A model generated the notes under the pieces. It had not been told where the DNA came from. It did not search any database and worked only from the letters and a program-made list of their open reading frames with translations. The position numbers and the translations under genes are program-made. Shown here in pieces: positions 12,601-19,516 of a stretch of 64,000 nt of DNA; within the stretch, counting starts at the first letter, position 1, and every line of letters starts with the position of its first letter. This DNA is from Alentia gelatinosa (lineage: Eukaryota; Annelida; Polychaeta; Phyllodocida; Polynoidae): NCBI GenBank assembly GCA_950022655.1, contig OX465581.1:30103300-30167299 (forward strand), given 5' to 3'.

Positions 12601-12975
12601 GGCGTCCTTACAGGGCTAGAATTGGGGGAGCGCGCAAAACGAACTCACCCCGCACCCGTTTCTCTCTATTCGTGGTCGTACAGTGGATTGGTGCAGACCT
12701 ACTGCCTCGTTTGACATAGTATTTCCATACTTTATAGATAGCCCCATAACAATTATTTGTGCAGGCAGATGGAAAATCATGATGTTTGTCGTGGTGTAAT
12801 AAATGAGATTACTCACCAGGTAGAGCCGATACTAGGATGACGTCAACTTTCTCTTGTATGGGAAGAGCAGTGATGTCACCAATGCAGAGTTGGATCTCCC
12901 TCTGTCCGTTGCTTGTAGTCGTATACAGACGGCGAACTACCTCCAGACCCTTCACCTCGTGGCCAACCCCAGCGT
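386..12975 (-). CDS. macro-like domain plus TIR domain protein, 3' part of gene (six exons)
   Basis: I assembled this gene from six minus-strand exons: 12817-12975, 5527-5680, 4713-4854, 3872-4063, 3060-3250 and 386-591. All five junctions agree in phase (1, 2, 0, 0, 2), giving about 348 residues. First comes a macro-like fold: GDITALP, then [35 protein letters not shown], then SVITPLIGT and a helix with [11 protein letters not shown]. This pattern resembles the macro-like domains beside TIR domains in bacteria (recalled, not searched). A charged helical linker follows, then a TIR domain with box 1 [11 protein letters not shown] and the BB-loop region [14 protein letters not shown] domains can be NAD-cleaving enzymes or adaptors, and macrodomains bind ADP-ribose-type ligands. 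A role in NAD-derived signalling or immunity is therefore an inference. The TIR catalytic region is outside the window and upstream exons are missing. A retroelement occupies the first recovered intron. Confidence 0.8.
592..1195. other. intron sequence, nothing recognised
   Basis: AT-rich intron between the TIR exon and the linker exon of the macro-TIR gene. No conserved coding or structural signal is seen. Confidence 0.5.
1196..1627. repeat. degenerate MITE-like element
   Basis: The left end reads gaacccatcaaccctgaa and continues to ccccgata. The right end, reverse complemented, reads ggcacccaccaaccccgata. The interior is rich in cgattggaattc and atcgggaac words, suggesting internal duplication. 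It sits in the macro-TIR intron. No transposase coding is present. Confidence 0.45.
1670..1932 (-). repeat. composite foldback repeat, copy 1 (reversed, partial)
   Basis: Read on the minus strand it begins near 1930 with catctcaaccctgatatttt, continues with the family core ccccatagacttaacat, and closes with ggggtgagataaa at 1771. An internal stem-loop is built on tcgttgaatattt. The flank beyond 1771 resembles the left arm of the foldback part of the other copies (actccac, tgtttgaatg), but the second arm is missing or decayed. Confidence 0.6.
2326..2502. repeat. pogo/Tigger-like MITE
   Basis: The left end is tagtaaaaccccgcctaac and the right end, reverse complemented, is cagtagaaccctgcgtacgc. 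Both sit beside TA. The interior repeats gcgtaagcggacacc. Related ends occur near 19436 and 35386. CAGTARAACC-type inverted ends at TA targets are usual for pogo/Tigger-derived MITEs; the assignment rests on the ends only. Confidence 0.6.
2503..2700. repeat. (TA)n microsatellites
   Basis: Two long TA runs at about 2503-2570 and 2636-2694 are separated by unique sequence. The first abuts the TA target of the pogo-like MITE, so the MITE probably inserted into or seeded the TA tract. Confidence 0.9.
3060..3250 (-). CDS. exon: charged helical linker of macro-TIR protein
   Basis: Acceptor atttacag lies before 3250 and the donor is aaaag|gtgatc at 3060/3059. The frame is open for 63 codons plus two bases. 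It encodes a lysine- and glutamate-rich segment ([42 protein letters not shown]), predicted helical or coiled coil. Phase 0 at its start and phase 2 at its end are what the flanking exons need, which is the main support because the donor is weak. It links the macro-like and TIR domains. Confidence 0.7.
3604..3715. repeat. (ATT)n microsatellite
   Basis: About 30 ATT units grade into ATC units at the right end. Long open frames here read as poly-Ile, poly-Leu or poly-Asn and are artefacts of the repeat. Confidence 0.95.
3872..4063 (-). CDS. exon: C-terminal part of macro-like domain
   Basis: Acceptor gattaacag lies before 4063 and a strong donor cagg|gtaagt is at 3872/3871. The exon is 64 whole codons. 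It encodes the helix and last strand of the macro-like fold ([14 protein letters not shown], then [14 protein letters not shown]) and a following helix ending in IEQLEAQLR that leads into the linker. Confidence 0.82.
4713..4854 (-). CDS. exon: central part of macro-like domain
   Basis: The acceptor has a strong pyrimidine tract (cctcctttctctgtcgttctag) before 4854. The donor is catgcag|gtaaga at 4713/4712. One base completes the split codon from the previous exon, followed by 47 codons. It contains QLICSEIP, a helix ([13 protein letters not shown]) and SVITPLIGT, the counterpart of the macrodomain phosphate-loop strand. Confidence 0.85.
5527..5680 (-). CDS. exon: N-terminal half of macro-like domain
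   Basis: Acceptor gtgaatag lies before 5680 and the donor is ttacag|gtaagc at 5527/5526. The first two bases complete the glycine codon begun at 12817, so LPG joins to [30 protein letters not shown] follows. Although the partner exon is 7.1 kb away across the retroelement, the phase and the family pattern both support the join. Confidence 0.82.
5920..5935 (+). repeat. left target site duplication of Penelope-like element
   Basis: catactttatagatag occurs here and again at 12726-12741, exactly flanking the element. A 16-bp direct repeat marks the ends of the insertion. Confidence 0.92.
5936..6046. repeat. inverted repeat at 5' end of the element
   Basis: Bases 5936-5988 are the reverse complement of about 5995-6046, the start of the pLTR, meeting at an A/T-run centre. 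The inverted tail starts immediately after the target duplication. A short inverted copy of the pLTR at the 5' end is a known outcome of PLE insertion and could form a large hairpin in RNA or DNA. Confidence 0.9.
5987..6724 (+). repeat. upstream pLTR
   Basis: Matches 11988-12725 at an offset of 6001. Differences seen are the T-run length at the start, C versus T at 6217, and A versus C near 6344. It should carry the element promoter and contains the hammerhead-like motif. Confidence 0.92.
6187..6248 (+). ncRNA. hammerhead-like ribozyme motif in upstream pLTR
   Basis: The core ctgacgag is at 6200-6207. Stem II is gaccc (6207-6211) with gggtc (6220-6224), then gaaac (6225-6229). A gatc follows, giving a possible cleavage site after 6236. 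Stem I is suggested by atcc/ggat (6187-6190 with 6245-6248) and ccg/cgg (6194-6196 with 6239-6241), with an aca/aaa internal loop. Hammerhead motifs are known in PLE pLTRs. Here the pair next to the cleavage site and one stem III pair are mismatched, so activity is uncertain. Confidence 0.6.
6770..8824 (+). CDS. Penelope-like element ORF1, nucleic-acid-binding type protein
   Basis: 684 codons, starting with ATG just after the pLTR. A charged, lysine- and arginine-rich N-terminus leads into a short coiled coil ([19 protein letters not shown], about residues 45-65). A long low-complexity stretch rich in Thr, Pro, Asn and Lys follows, then a structured helical region from about residue 403 ([20 protein letters not shown] and on). 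The protein ends in an Arg/Gly/Tyr-rich tail like an RNA-binding tail. No enzyme motif is visible. The low-complexity stretch coincides almost exactly with a candidate intron (7124-7975), so the mature product may be about 400 residues. A gag-like RNA-packaging role is inferred. Confidence 0.7.
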   Translation: MSDMEQDRDSKRKRDDNDNPREHKLRWSETPQQPKETDGKEPNVEPNIDIEDEYRRRITELERMQKEVDLLRIKRKNDRTETEKVQPSPQAKPPTREVNPFMAASGSGEAEEKGLQDKVSGYTYPPLSTGRRSKQLTLLKYVTPTSGIFGKSSETDSTAPHSDIVKSSIKTRHRRRVEQRPGDTSTRGPLTATYNRKQQGGRDHITPALAKSKYDHRTSRKSSENPALFPIFSEKPARHTHNESKVGQPTVEAHACKRDRPDSQLRNTVDPSIDLTLQILKELDQHEPTPNHIQTQREQNSPNRSQPENKTKTKTGKKTDDPSKIKTTRPDPNKTSTRDAPGGEGRGDIPPVLTNPTDNPENTHFHQNTPNNPPEKGNEVNANIELNPTKKRNLTNVFFTFQDVDAMFGENMQTTWKQVRNRGIETLKANLRKLWLESMIEKGTVTGWAVGLEDLPQFIEHGLDVGAEIARIRRKAGLDIMKVVSQHLQKEEDESQERMEVSMNTLKDDAYDKEDRTEATKKLKRFKGYLDERWDREGRTMEHDLSQRSERLTRNGPQNVDIIHVARCVKKSARRQAEADSRRTAQQQGQVPFRPAPSGATGGSRGGTPEQDGDPNMRYCSDYRGSGRRPGRGGRPSYNYRGKRFDENRYHDNRRYQEDNRGRYQDDERSYDNRRGGRGQYYNS
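7124..7975 (+). other. candidate in-frame intron in ORF1
   Basis: The donor aag|gtaagt at 7124 and the acceptor cgtttttttcacgtttcag ending at 7975 are both near-consensus. The length is 852 bases, exactly 284 codons, and both ends fall on codon boundaries, so the frame is open spliced or unspliced. PLEs are known to keep introns. No RNA evidence is available here. Confidence 0.55.
8664..9935 (+). CDS. Penelope-like element ORF2, 5' part (N-terminal domain)
   Basis: This frame overlaps the end of ORF1 by 161 bases. The first ATG after the ORF1 stop is at 8916 and is an equally good start. Between about residues 155 and 190 lies a Cys/His-rich cluster ([24 protein letters not shown]), a possible zinc-binding segment. 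A very Lys-rich region follows. The end carries the N-terminal domain typical of PLE reverse transcriptases ([33 protein letters not shown]). The frame stops at 9933-9935, but similarity to PLE proteins continues in another frame from about 9911, so the ORF is broken by an apparent one-base loss near 9909-9910, or is read by -1 frameshifting. Confidence 0.8.
   Translation: MEEDPHTTTGAKGSTRTDTTTTEGTRRTTAADTKTTNEVMTTDEAGEDSITTAKSYAEALKKPSARQNGPAPRRRKPPKIDVFGMSAKCCTGLSSSIAGIIQAGKRKQQNMRRPERRKPHTTKTRPTAETPNNVYHPICTNNRFEILETRGEGNENGNHKCCVQAIHEKNKCRLKECNHVCNLKCNHCKTTRTDQQCKMTRTAHRTKSIVNKLLICYESSPSSSVDRERKVASCTHEGQNEVEGKETVKPKTKNKKRSKRNKRNNKKGFLKTGNEQSEGANKSTLPTGSGGSGSKQTTVNPKGVTNKESKIIVNLSSKTLNNHEISILSKGLNFCPTQTGQNEGDRKIELDKFHRKLRINQFFNSQQGKVDKHPWKKTREQPSEEEREREAENYQIARSYNNEELIRRLRGESKWRHQMGHKI
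9905..11956 (+). CDS. Penelope-like element reverse transcriptase and GIY-YIG endonuclease
   Basis: 683 codons. The RT starts with [16 protein letters not shown] (about residues 50-65), then [15 protein letters not shown] (about 203), [16 protein letters not shown] (about 265) and the catalytic [10 protein letters not shown] (about 302). A CxxxxCxxC zinc-finger half lies near residue 540. The GIY-YIG endonuclease follows with [15 protein letters not shown], the Arg helix RVREHLNC and the Glu helix [11 protein letters not shown]. All key residues seem present. The ATG at 9905 lies inside the conserved N-terminal domain, so it is not the natural start; this is the distal part of ORF2. RT copies the element RNA and GIY-YIG nicks the target. 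Confidence 0.93.
   Translation: MEAPNGSQNLEGFITINEIELNKNEPQRNQTKQNITKQERAALKTIAKDKSITIKPADKGGALVIQNTSDYVLEAHRQLSDEKTYAPLETDCTRTIHQKIENRIEELLENEEISQRMAGSLKTQEPRAPHIYFLPKIHKQVRPPPGRPVVSSNNCATEKISTFVDSFLKPMVPKIESYIKDTNDFIQKIEEIRDLPEEAILVTLDVGALYTNIPNEEGISAIRQKLEQTRSKRINPSNDSIVDLLELVLKNNNIQFNNKHYIQIGGTAMGTRLAPSYANLFMEKIEKEILKKSPLKPHIWLRYIDDIFAIWTHGEESLRVWIEEINEMHHSIKFTAETSNEEVSFLDTKVRRAPRQGSLYTSLYSKPTDANTYLRYESAHPPSTKRSLPYSQFLRLRRICKFEEDYQLECAKKTRDFLEKGYPLTLIMEGKKKADSQERDSLLKTNRNSRTKQEEKEEVILVTTYKPGDDKVKNVIRKNWDLLAKSITTKALHRKKLKTGYKRPKNLKDYLVRARTTHEMDENTKGAPRQEKPINNDNKCTKADCIYCKALDMGGEITSKTTQETHKTKWNVTCNSSNVIYCLECKTCGIQYVGQTKRKIKERVREHLNCIRKNNNKNDVPGHYNKPGHKGKEDVKVYILDFIYRHPKSKEAQRLRNKIEFNWIHRLKTQAPEGLNTLDNRYG
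11988..12725 (+). repeat. downstream pLTR
   Basis: Near-identical copy of 5987-6724, ending at the right target duplication. It begins shortly after the ORF2 stop and should supply the 3' end of the element RNA. Confidence 0.92.
12188..12249 (+). ncRNA. hammerhead-like ribozyme motif in downstream pLTR
   Basis: Same motif as in the upstream pLTR, shifted by 6001. The single C to T change falls in the stem II loop and leaves the core and stems unchanged. Two motifs in direct repeat could release a unit of 6,001 bases. Confidence 0.58.
12726..12741 (+). repeat. right target site duplication of Penelope-like element
   Basis: catactttatagatag, identical to 5920-5935. Confidence 0.92.
12817..12975 (-). 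CDS. exon: first strand of macro-like domain
   Basis: The donor cctg|gtgagt is at 12817/12816. The acceptor is probably gtgttcgtatag before 12975, because an in-frame stop lies 36 bases further upstream. It encodes [12 protein letters not shown], then [14 protein letters not shown] and [11 protein letters not shown], the classic opening of a macrodomain. The exon end leaves one base that pairs with the exon at 5680. The 5' boundary is less certain than the 3' one. Confidence 0.78.
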
Positions 12976-14389
12976 CTATACGAACACAACCCAATGATAA
13001 ACGTGATATCTAATACCTATTATGTACACACGTTGAATAATAAATTAAACGATCTAGTCATTGTTGGGTGGGCTGAGGATGCATACACTGTAAACAATTT
13101 CAGTAAAACCACTGTATTCACGGTGTATTACCGTAATGCCATCTACAGTTCCATACCGTTTATTTGCAAACTCCCCGTAGTTAACAAGAAGGAATGTGTA
13201 ATAATCAAATATCGAAGTATCCAACGTGAGGCATTCATGCAATACAGTTTAAATTAGACGAGATGCACAACGGAGGTCACAGTGCACACTAATGCAGCCT
13301 ATGAATTGTTGACGACAGTTGGCCTAACTTGGCGATGCGGGAGTGTGAGTGAACTTGTTGATATTGATTGATTTTGCATATTTAAGCTATTTAAACAGTG
13401 TTATGTGAATGCCCCGCGTTAGATACCTAGATATTTGGTTAGTGCCCACTTTTACTCGTTGTGGGCCATGTCACCAAAACCCAGTTGTCTGCTAGCATCT
13501 GCTGGCCTGTTCCTCGTCGCCAACCGCTGAGGGCAATAGCTGTTTTACCAAGATGCACCGAGAAGGCCAGCCGGCAGTTATAAACGCAAAATGCCGTCCA
13601 CAAAGCATCGCCAGCGATGGCCGGTTAAAAACTGTATCAATTGATTTTTAGCTCTACTACAATACTTCATATTATACATAACCTGCAGCAATTGCCTTTT
13701 CCGCCAGACCTAGTGTGGGTCGAAAAACATTAACTTTACTTTCTCTTATGGTAAACATGTATTTATACATGAGGTCTTCTGCCGTCAATAATAATCAGAA
13801 CACAGGACAGAATCCCCTGACTGGCATATTTCAAGAGGTGTGAAAGCTGTGAAAATACCTGTAGCTGTAGATGTGTGCCTGTAAATAATTGTAGCTGACG
13901 AATTTATGTAATGGCAAAGTATTCAGAAAATAATTATGATAAATTCCTTTATAAATAACTGTGCACTATCTTATCTTATATCATTAAGTAGATAGCTTTT
14001 GGACGAATTCGTCGTATCAGTGGGGTCCATGTATTTTTTTGCGATGGAGTGCGATGGGTCTATCATAGTAGAAGCCAGAAGAACCGCCTGTTTATGGGCC
14101 GTTTATGGCCCCATAGAATGTATACTACTTCCGCGTCGCTTCAGTGGGGCTGGGCTAGACTGGCCTCAGTCCCTTTATCCTACCCCTCCACCGACTCCAC
14201 CCCTCTTCGCCCTATTATTTGATCCCTGTGCTGGTCAGGGAAAGGTAACATATCATAAAGCATTTCATCCTGCTTTAGTGTTATTATTTGTTGAATCTTC
14301 ATAATCAAAAACTTGAGCATGAATAGGACTGGGCCTGTTATAGCGTGCTCCGAATTTTCAGCCAAAAGAAGACTCCCGTTGCCGTTCTG
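12976..14389. other. non-coding stretch, nothing recognised
   Basis: Upstream exons of the macro-TIR gene would be expected from here rightwards, but I found no open frame with macro or TIR character and convincing splice sites. Confidence 0.4.
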
Positions 14390-16760
14390 ACAGTATGCCC
14401 CAACTCCGCCGTTCTCCCCGTTGGACGTGGTGTTTTTATGGTATTTTAATGGTATTTTTACGGTACGGCTAGGGTACTGCCAAGACCTACGACCACTCAC
14501 GCTGTGAGCCCGACAGATTACGGAAGTTTCCCGTCGACATAAGTCGACTTACAGCAGTCCCAGCCAGATAGGACTTTTATGGTTTTTGTGGTTTTTATTG
14601 TTTTTTTTCTCCGCTCAGCCCCAAATAGCCCATCGACTTAAGTCGAGATAAGTCAAGTTAAGATTGCTGGGCCTGACAACTTAAGGCAGATTACGGCAGA
14701 TTCCCATCGACATAAGTTGACTTACGCCGAATTATGGCAGTTCCCAACAAGATCACAAACGTTTACAGTTGTTCACCTTACACGCCTATTCCACCAAAAA
14801 GGCCCTCAGCAGGCGGGTTTTTGCCCTCCAGCCGGCTATTGCCGCCGGGGCCGGCCACCCGGCCGCCCCTAAACCCCTAAATTCTCCGAGCTGTTCCACC
14901 AAAGACCCACGAGGCGACCAACAGGCGTACACAAGGTGCCCGGCGAGCGCTCATAGAGCCGGCCGGACCCGGCGCGGCGATACACTCGCAGCGGGTTTGC
15001 TATTGCCGTCTGGTGGACGTTGGCAGCACTAACGCGCAAGGCCGCGGTTCTCTATCGATCCGATAGGTGGCGCGGCGTGCGGCGATATACTACGACGCTC
15101 TGAACGCGCGAAAGTCGCGTATCGAGCGGAGCAGTGTGTCAGCGTGTCGAGATTTGTACGTGAACGGTCAGAAAACGTCAAATAACCGCAGAATTACAGG
15201 TTAAATCAAACAATGAAGGTAAATAAAGATAAGGATCGATGTTATGAATGTGTATATTTGATACTGGTGCTTATATTTTGCCCAAACTGCCGCAACTGTC
15301 CGAAATATCGGTGTTCGCGTATCGGGATACCGTCCGCGGGCCTATCAGCTCAATATTGACGGTGTATATCGTAGTATATGCAGGCGAGCGGTCAACGCGC
15401 GCCCAGGGAACAGCTCTCCGTGTCACTCTCATTGTCGCTCTTTGCACGCCGGCTGGCCCGCCGGGGGCTTAAAATCAAATGAATCAGTTTTCCTCTGGCA
15501 GGGCTTGCGGGGGACGTTGCGCTCATAATGCCCGGCCGCCCGCCCGGCCTTCTCTGTGGTTATCACTATATTTTGGTGGAATACCTCCAAAATTGGCTGT
15601 TGCACCGAGTATTGTCCCCGGCCGGCGGCCGGCGGCCACCAACAGGTCAGCCAATACTGCCCGGCTACGGGGTTTTGGAGGCACGGTGGTCGGCAGGGGC
15701 CGGCCGTGTGGGGCCTTTGAGCTCTCATGAGCTGTTCCACCAAGCAGATTATCGCCGGCGGCAGGAGGTTTGGGCCGGCTATTGTCGCCGATCGCCAATA
15801 GGCGACCACAAGGGGCCCGGCCTGGGCTTGTGCCTCCTTGGTGGAATAGGCCTCTTATCCGGTAGTAGCATGTATCTTATTCAATGTATTCTCTGCCTGT
15901 GACTGTTGGAAGTTCAATGAATATCCCAACAACCTACGACGACCTACGTCCCCCTAAGGCCTAATGCTATCCGTAATCCAAGTTGACTTACGATTGACAA
16001 TCCCGACGATTGGGTTTGGGGATTGCCGGGACTGATGTGGCGGATTGTGTCAGAAATTCTGTCCCAGCAGTCCTGGCAACCTCCCGGCAATCAGGTTCAG
16101 TTAAGATTCACAACCAAGTCGAGATACGATGACTTAAGCCTATAAGACACCGAAATTTGTTCCCGATTCATCCCGACCATCGGCTCGGTGAGAGTCGGGA
16201 ATAAAATTCCGGTGTCTTATACCTATAAGACACTGACATGTAGACTCTTCCCGACGACACCTCCTCTTTTTATAACCTCTTAAATTACCCAGGTTAAGAT
16301 CAAAGAGAGCCATCAGGAGCCGAGCCAGGGTGAGCCACGGGCCGCTGGTGTGGAATCATAGAAATTAATTCAAAGTTTAATAACTTCGGAACCAATTAAG
16401 ATATCAGGAAACGGTTTTCAGGTTTATAATCGCCTGTCTCCCTTACAAATCGCTATAAGGAACTTCTAAATCGGACTAGGGGATAGGTAGCATCGCTATT
16501 CAAATGGCCAACTCAGAATCAGTAACAATCGGTGAAAGTGGGTACACCAAAATCTTAAGGTCGGGGACAGTCGGTCATATCTAACATGGTAGTAATGCCC
16601 GACGCATTGGGAAAAGCAATAAAATCGGGTCGGTGAAGTGCGTACACCGACCCAATTGATGCAGATTGTCACAGACCCGATGGATCCGTCGGGAAAGGTA
16701 GAATCGGGCACAGCCGTCGGGTCGGTGTCTGATAGGCTTTAGGAAGTACAAGTCGAGTTA
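14390..16760. repeat. GC-rich cluster of degenerate direct and inverted repeats
   Basis: Recurring words in both orientations include tattccaccaa (14787, 14893, 15732; reverse near 15570 and 15838), gtcgacataagtcgacttac (near 14533 and 14705) and cccgacgattggg. A clear hairpin at about 16138-16225 pairs tataagacaccg with cggtgtcttata. The open frames here are GC-rich noise. It looks like nested non-autonomous DNA elements, with no transposase recognised. Confidence 0.55.
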
Positions 16761-16837
16761 GGTTTCTCCCAAAATCCATTGCCGGGACTGCCGGTGTGAT
16801 GGTGTAAACCGAGCAATATTACTGACATAACACTCCC

Positions 16838-16884
16838 ACCACCACCACCCCCACCACCACCACCACCACCACCACCACCACCTC
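16838..16884. repeat. (CAC)n microsatellite
   Basis: Run of ccaccaccac units. Confidence 0.9.
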
Positions 16885-17865
16885 ACACCCCCACACCGGT
16901 CCACTGAGCCACAACCCTTTAAAAGTCCTAGACAACAACTGAGAACAAGTCAGGGCATGCATCGTTTCATTTGAACGTTGCCTCAATTGTACAAACAACT
17001 ATGTATAGAGCCATTCTACAGTATAAGAGTACCACCTAACCAAAATGGACGTAGCGTGTTGCTCACATAAAGGCTATGCAGCTATATATGATCTTAGTCT
17101 AACAGGTAACCCGAAATTTGAATATAATAGTGAATTCTTTAGTCAGCAAAGGTCATATATGGTTAATAGACGTACATCTGTGTTTCCTGTGTGTAATCAA
17201 GGAAGTGATCTTAAATTCAAATGAGTAGTCTTCCATAATCAGTAGGTTGAATTGCATAGACATACATGTGAAAATATTGGCAACTACAAAACATATCCTA
17301 TGTAATAGCTTACCCATGTTCCAAAACGTGCATACAAGCTGGCTGTTATGTCCAATTCTATCAAGTCTCAGGAAAGAAGCGTTGTTCTTCGGAGTTGTAA
17401 GCCACCTGTCTATAGGGAGTATAGCCTATACACTTGCTTGGCTGTAGTGCACTGAGCCTCACAGAGTTTAGTCCCATGTAAACACAGACGCATGCATGTG
17501 TACCTTGTGAACAGGATCATTGACTACAAAGCGGAAGAAACGCATATGTGTATACCTTGATCATACTGGATGAGGCCAATATTAGGTTAAAGCCCCATTG
17601 GCACAATATTTAAAAACGATTCTGAATGATGTTAATTTGAAATTGATGAGTTTTAAACACTCATGTCTGTAACCAGTGGTGTAACAGAATGGATATCTGA
17701 ATAACCACCGCTCGTGGCACCTCATTGACCACCGTAGACAGCACCAACTTCAATCGCTTGCTTCAGCACTGTTTATATTAGTTTCAGTAAGGTAACAGCT
17801 GAAGTGTATTTGGATCAACAAAAGTATGTATATGTAGAAATATCTACACGCCTCACCAAATCTAA

Positions 17866-17882
17866 CCCCCCCCCCCCCCCCC
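17866..17882. repeat. poly-C tract
   Basis: 17-base C homopolymer. Similar G or C runs occur at 18193-18212, 19812-19829 and 36105-36125. Confidence 0.9.
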
Positions 17883-18192
17883 ACCACCAAAGAATAATGA
17901 TAATAAAAGAAGTTCATAGGAAATAGTTAAAGTAATTCATGTGTTTCTTTATATTCAAGATGCTAAACATCTGCCTAGATCCAAGGTTGCGGTAAATTAT
18001 CTCAATTTAGATTGGAAAGAAATGAGAGTAAATTTTCAAAATGCTAGAAATAATCTACGTGGTTACCAATTATAGAGGCTATTTTATGTGCACCAAGTGT
18101 CCCCACCTAAATATCCACTTCCTCCTTTATATAAATTATAATCAAATATGTAAGTGTTACCAAGAACTAATCCAGACCGTATAGCTTTGGGT

Positions 18193-18212
18193 GGGGGGGG
18201 GGGGGGGGGGGG
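18193..18212. repeat. poly-G tract
   Basis: 20-base G homopolymer, with potential for G-quadruplex formation. Confidence 0.9.
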
Positions 18213-18810
18213 CGGGGGCGAAATAATGGGACATTGTTTGGAATCTATTTGTTCGGCTGGTCATGTGTTGATTACCGTGTCCTTAAGCACTGCATGAATG
18301 AGATGCAAATTACTCAGTCGTGCACATATAAACAACCTACCTTCTGTATGCCATTATCTAGGTGAAGATATCCTAAAGAACCGAATGAAACATAAAGCGC
18401 CTGACTCACCAAGTCTCAGCTAGGGCCGGCTGATGGCATTGTGGTGGAATTGTGGAAGTTGGCGACAGTTGCTGGCCCAAAATGTGCATCCCTGCCTAGG
18501 ATCTGTTAGTGGATCAGCAAGAAAGGCAGCCACGGCACTTGACGCCGATCGCCGGCCCACCTCTGTGTCTCCAAAGCCCTGTCGCAGACAAGTGACAAGT
18601 CTGTGACAAGTCTATGAAACCGGACACACCATCTAGACGTGTTTTACCCAAAAGTATGACAGAATTCTGAATTGGAACAAACTCCTATAGAGATAGACTA
18701 GGGCCCGGAAATATGTTGGTCCTCCAAAGCGCACGTGGTGGAGGGGGAATCCAGTGAATGATGTCAGCACTAATGTGGTCAACGTCTATAAATGCGCGCA
18801 ATACAACTAA

Positions 18811-19092
18811 GGGCTGGCGTCCACCTACTACGATAGAAATTTAGACCTACCGATATGGCACCGATACCAAAAGCAAATATCGGAGACATATCGGGAACGT
18901 GCAAAATCGTAGACATATGTCTAGACATGCCAATCCACCACGCATTGTATGGGTTTTTTATCGGTGTCTAATCGCAGAAACGTGGTCAACTGCCCCCATA
19001 TTAGGTGACCTTCCGACGCGATTCTGATTTTGTGTCGGGAGGTGCATCGTAGACCATATTGGTGCCATATCGTAGTAGGTGGACGCCGGGCC
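18811..19092. repeat. Harbinger-like MITE, copy 1
   Basis: Terminal inverted repeats ggcgtccacctactacgat and atcgtagtaggtggacgcc, with outer ends gggct and gggcc, flanked by TAA on both sides. About 280 bp with no coding. A three-base TAA/TTA target and GGGC-type ends fit PIF/Harbinger MITEs. A second copy is at 34186-34455. Confidence 0.75.
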
Positions 19093-19435
19093 TAAGAGTA
19101 TCATTATTAGAGCACAGTGCCACCATGTTGGCAAGTTGGGAACTAGCACGAGTGATAATGATATGAACATGCCAGTCACATGGCAGTTGAACTGTAAACA
19201 TCATGGGGACAAGAGAAGAGTCTAAGTTGGTAACTGTTCCAATTCAATCATTCTGTTTACTAATAACATATATTTAACATATGGAACCATTTTCATTGAT
19301 TTAAAATGTGGCTTTTTGTCCATACTCTGGTACATAACTTTAGCTGATTAAATTTGTATTTAGTAAGCGGTGATAACTACCATTGAAAACTGATCATATT
19401 ATGATCCAAGGACTCTAGTGATGGTCTGTGCATTA

Positions 19436-19516
19436 CAGTAAAACCCCGCTTAAGGTCATACCCTCCGTTCCGGGCCAACTGCCCCTTAAGCGGGGTGTCT
19501 CTTTAGGCGGGGTTTT
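19436..19516. repeat. pogo-like MITE fragment
   Basis: Begins cagtaaaaccccgcttaagg next to TA and contains ccttaagcggggtgtc and ggcggggttttc, words shared with the elements at 2326 and 35386. More related words occur at 20120-20215, possibly the far end of the same insertion. Confidence 0.5.

Larger units (their letters stand above)
5936..12725 (+). mobile_element. complete Penelope-like retroelement (6.79 kb)
   Basis: Layout from left: a 53-bp inverted tail, pLTR (about 5987-6724), ORF1, ORF2 and a second pLTR (about 11988-12725), bounded by a 16-bp target duplication. The reverse transcriptase has the PLE signatures [35 protein letters not shown] and RYIDDIF, and ends in a GIY-YIG endonuclease. 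The pLTRs show only two base substitutions by eye over about 735 bases, plus a T-run length change, so insertion was recent. It lies in an intron of the macro-TIR gene, antisense to it. PLEs are telomerase-related retroelements that carry this RT and endonuclease pair. Confidence 0.93.

Noticed and set aside
15429..15902. Several overlapping GC-rich frames on both strands
   Set aside because: They sit in the degenerate repeat cluster and show no domain or codon bias.
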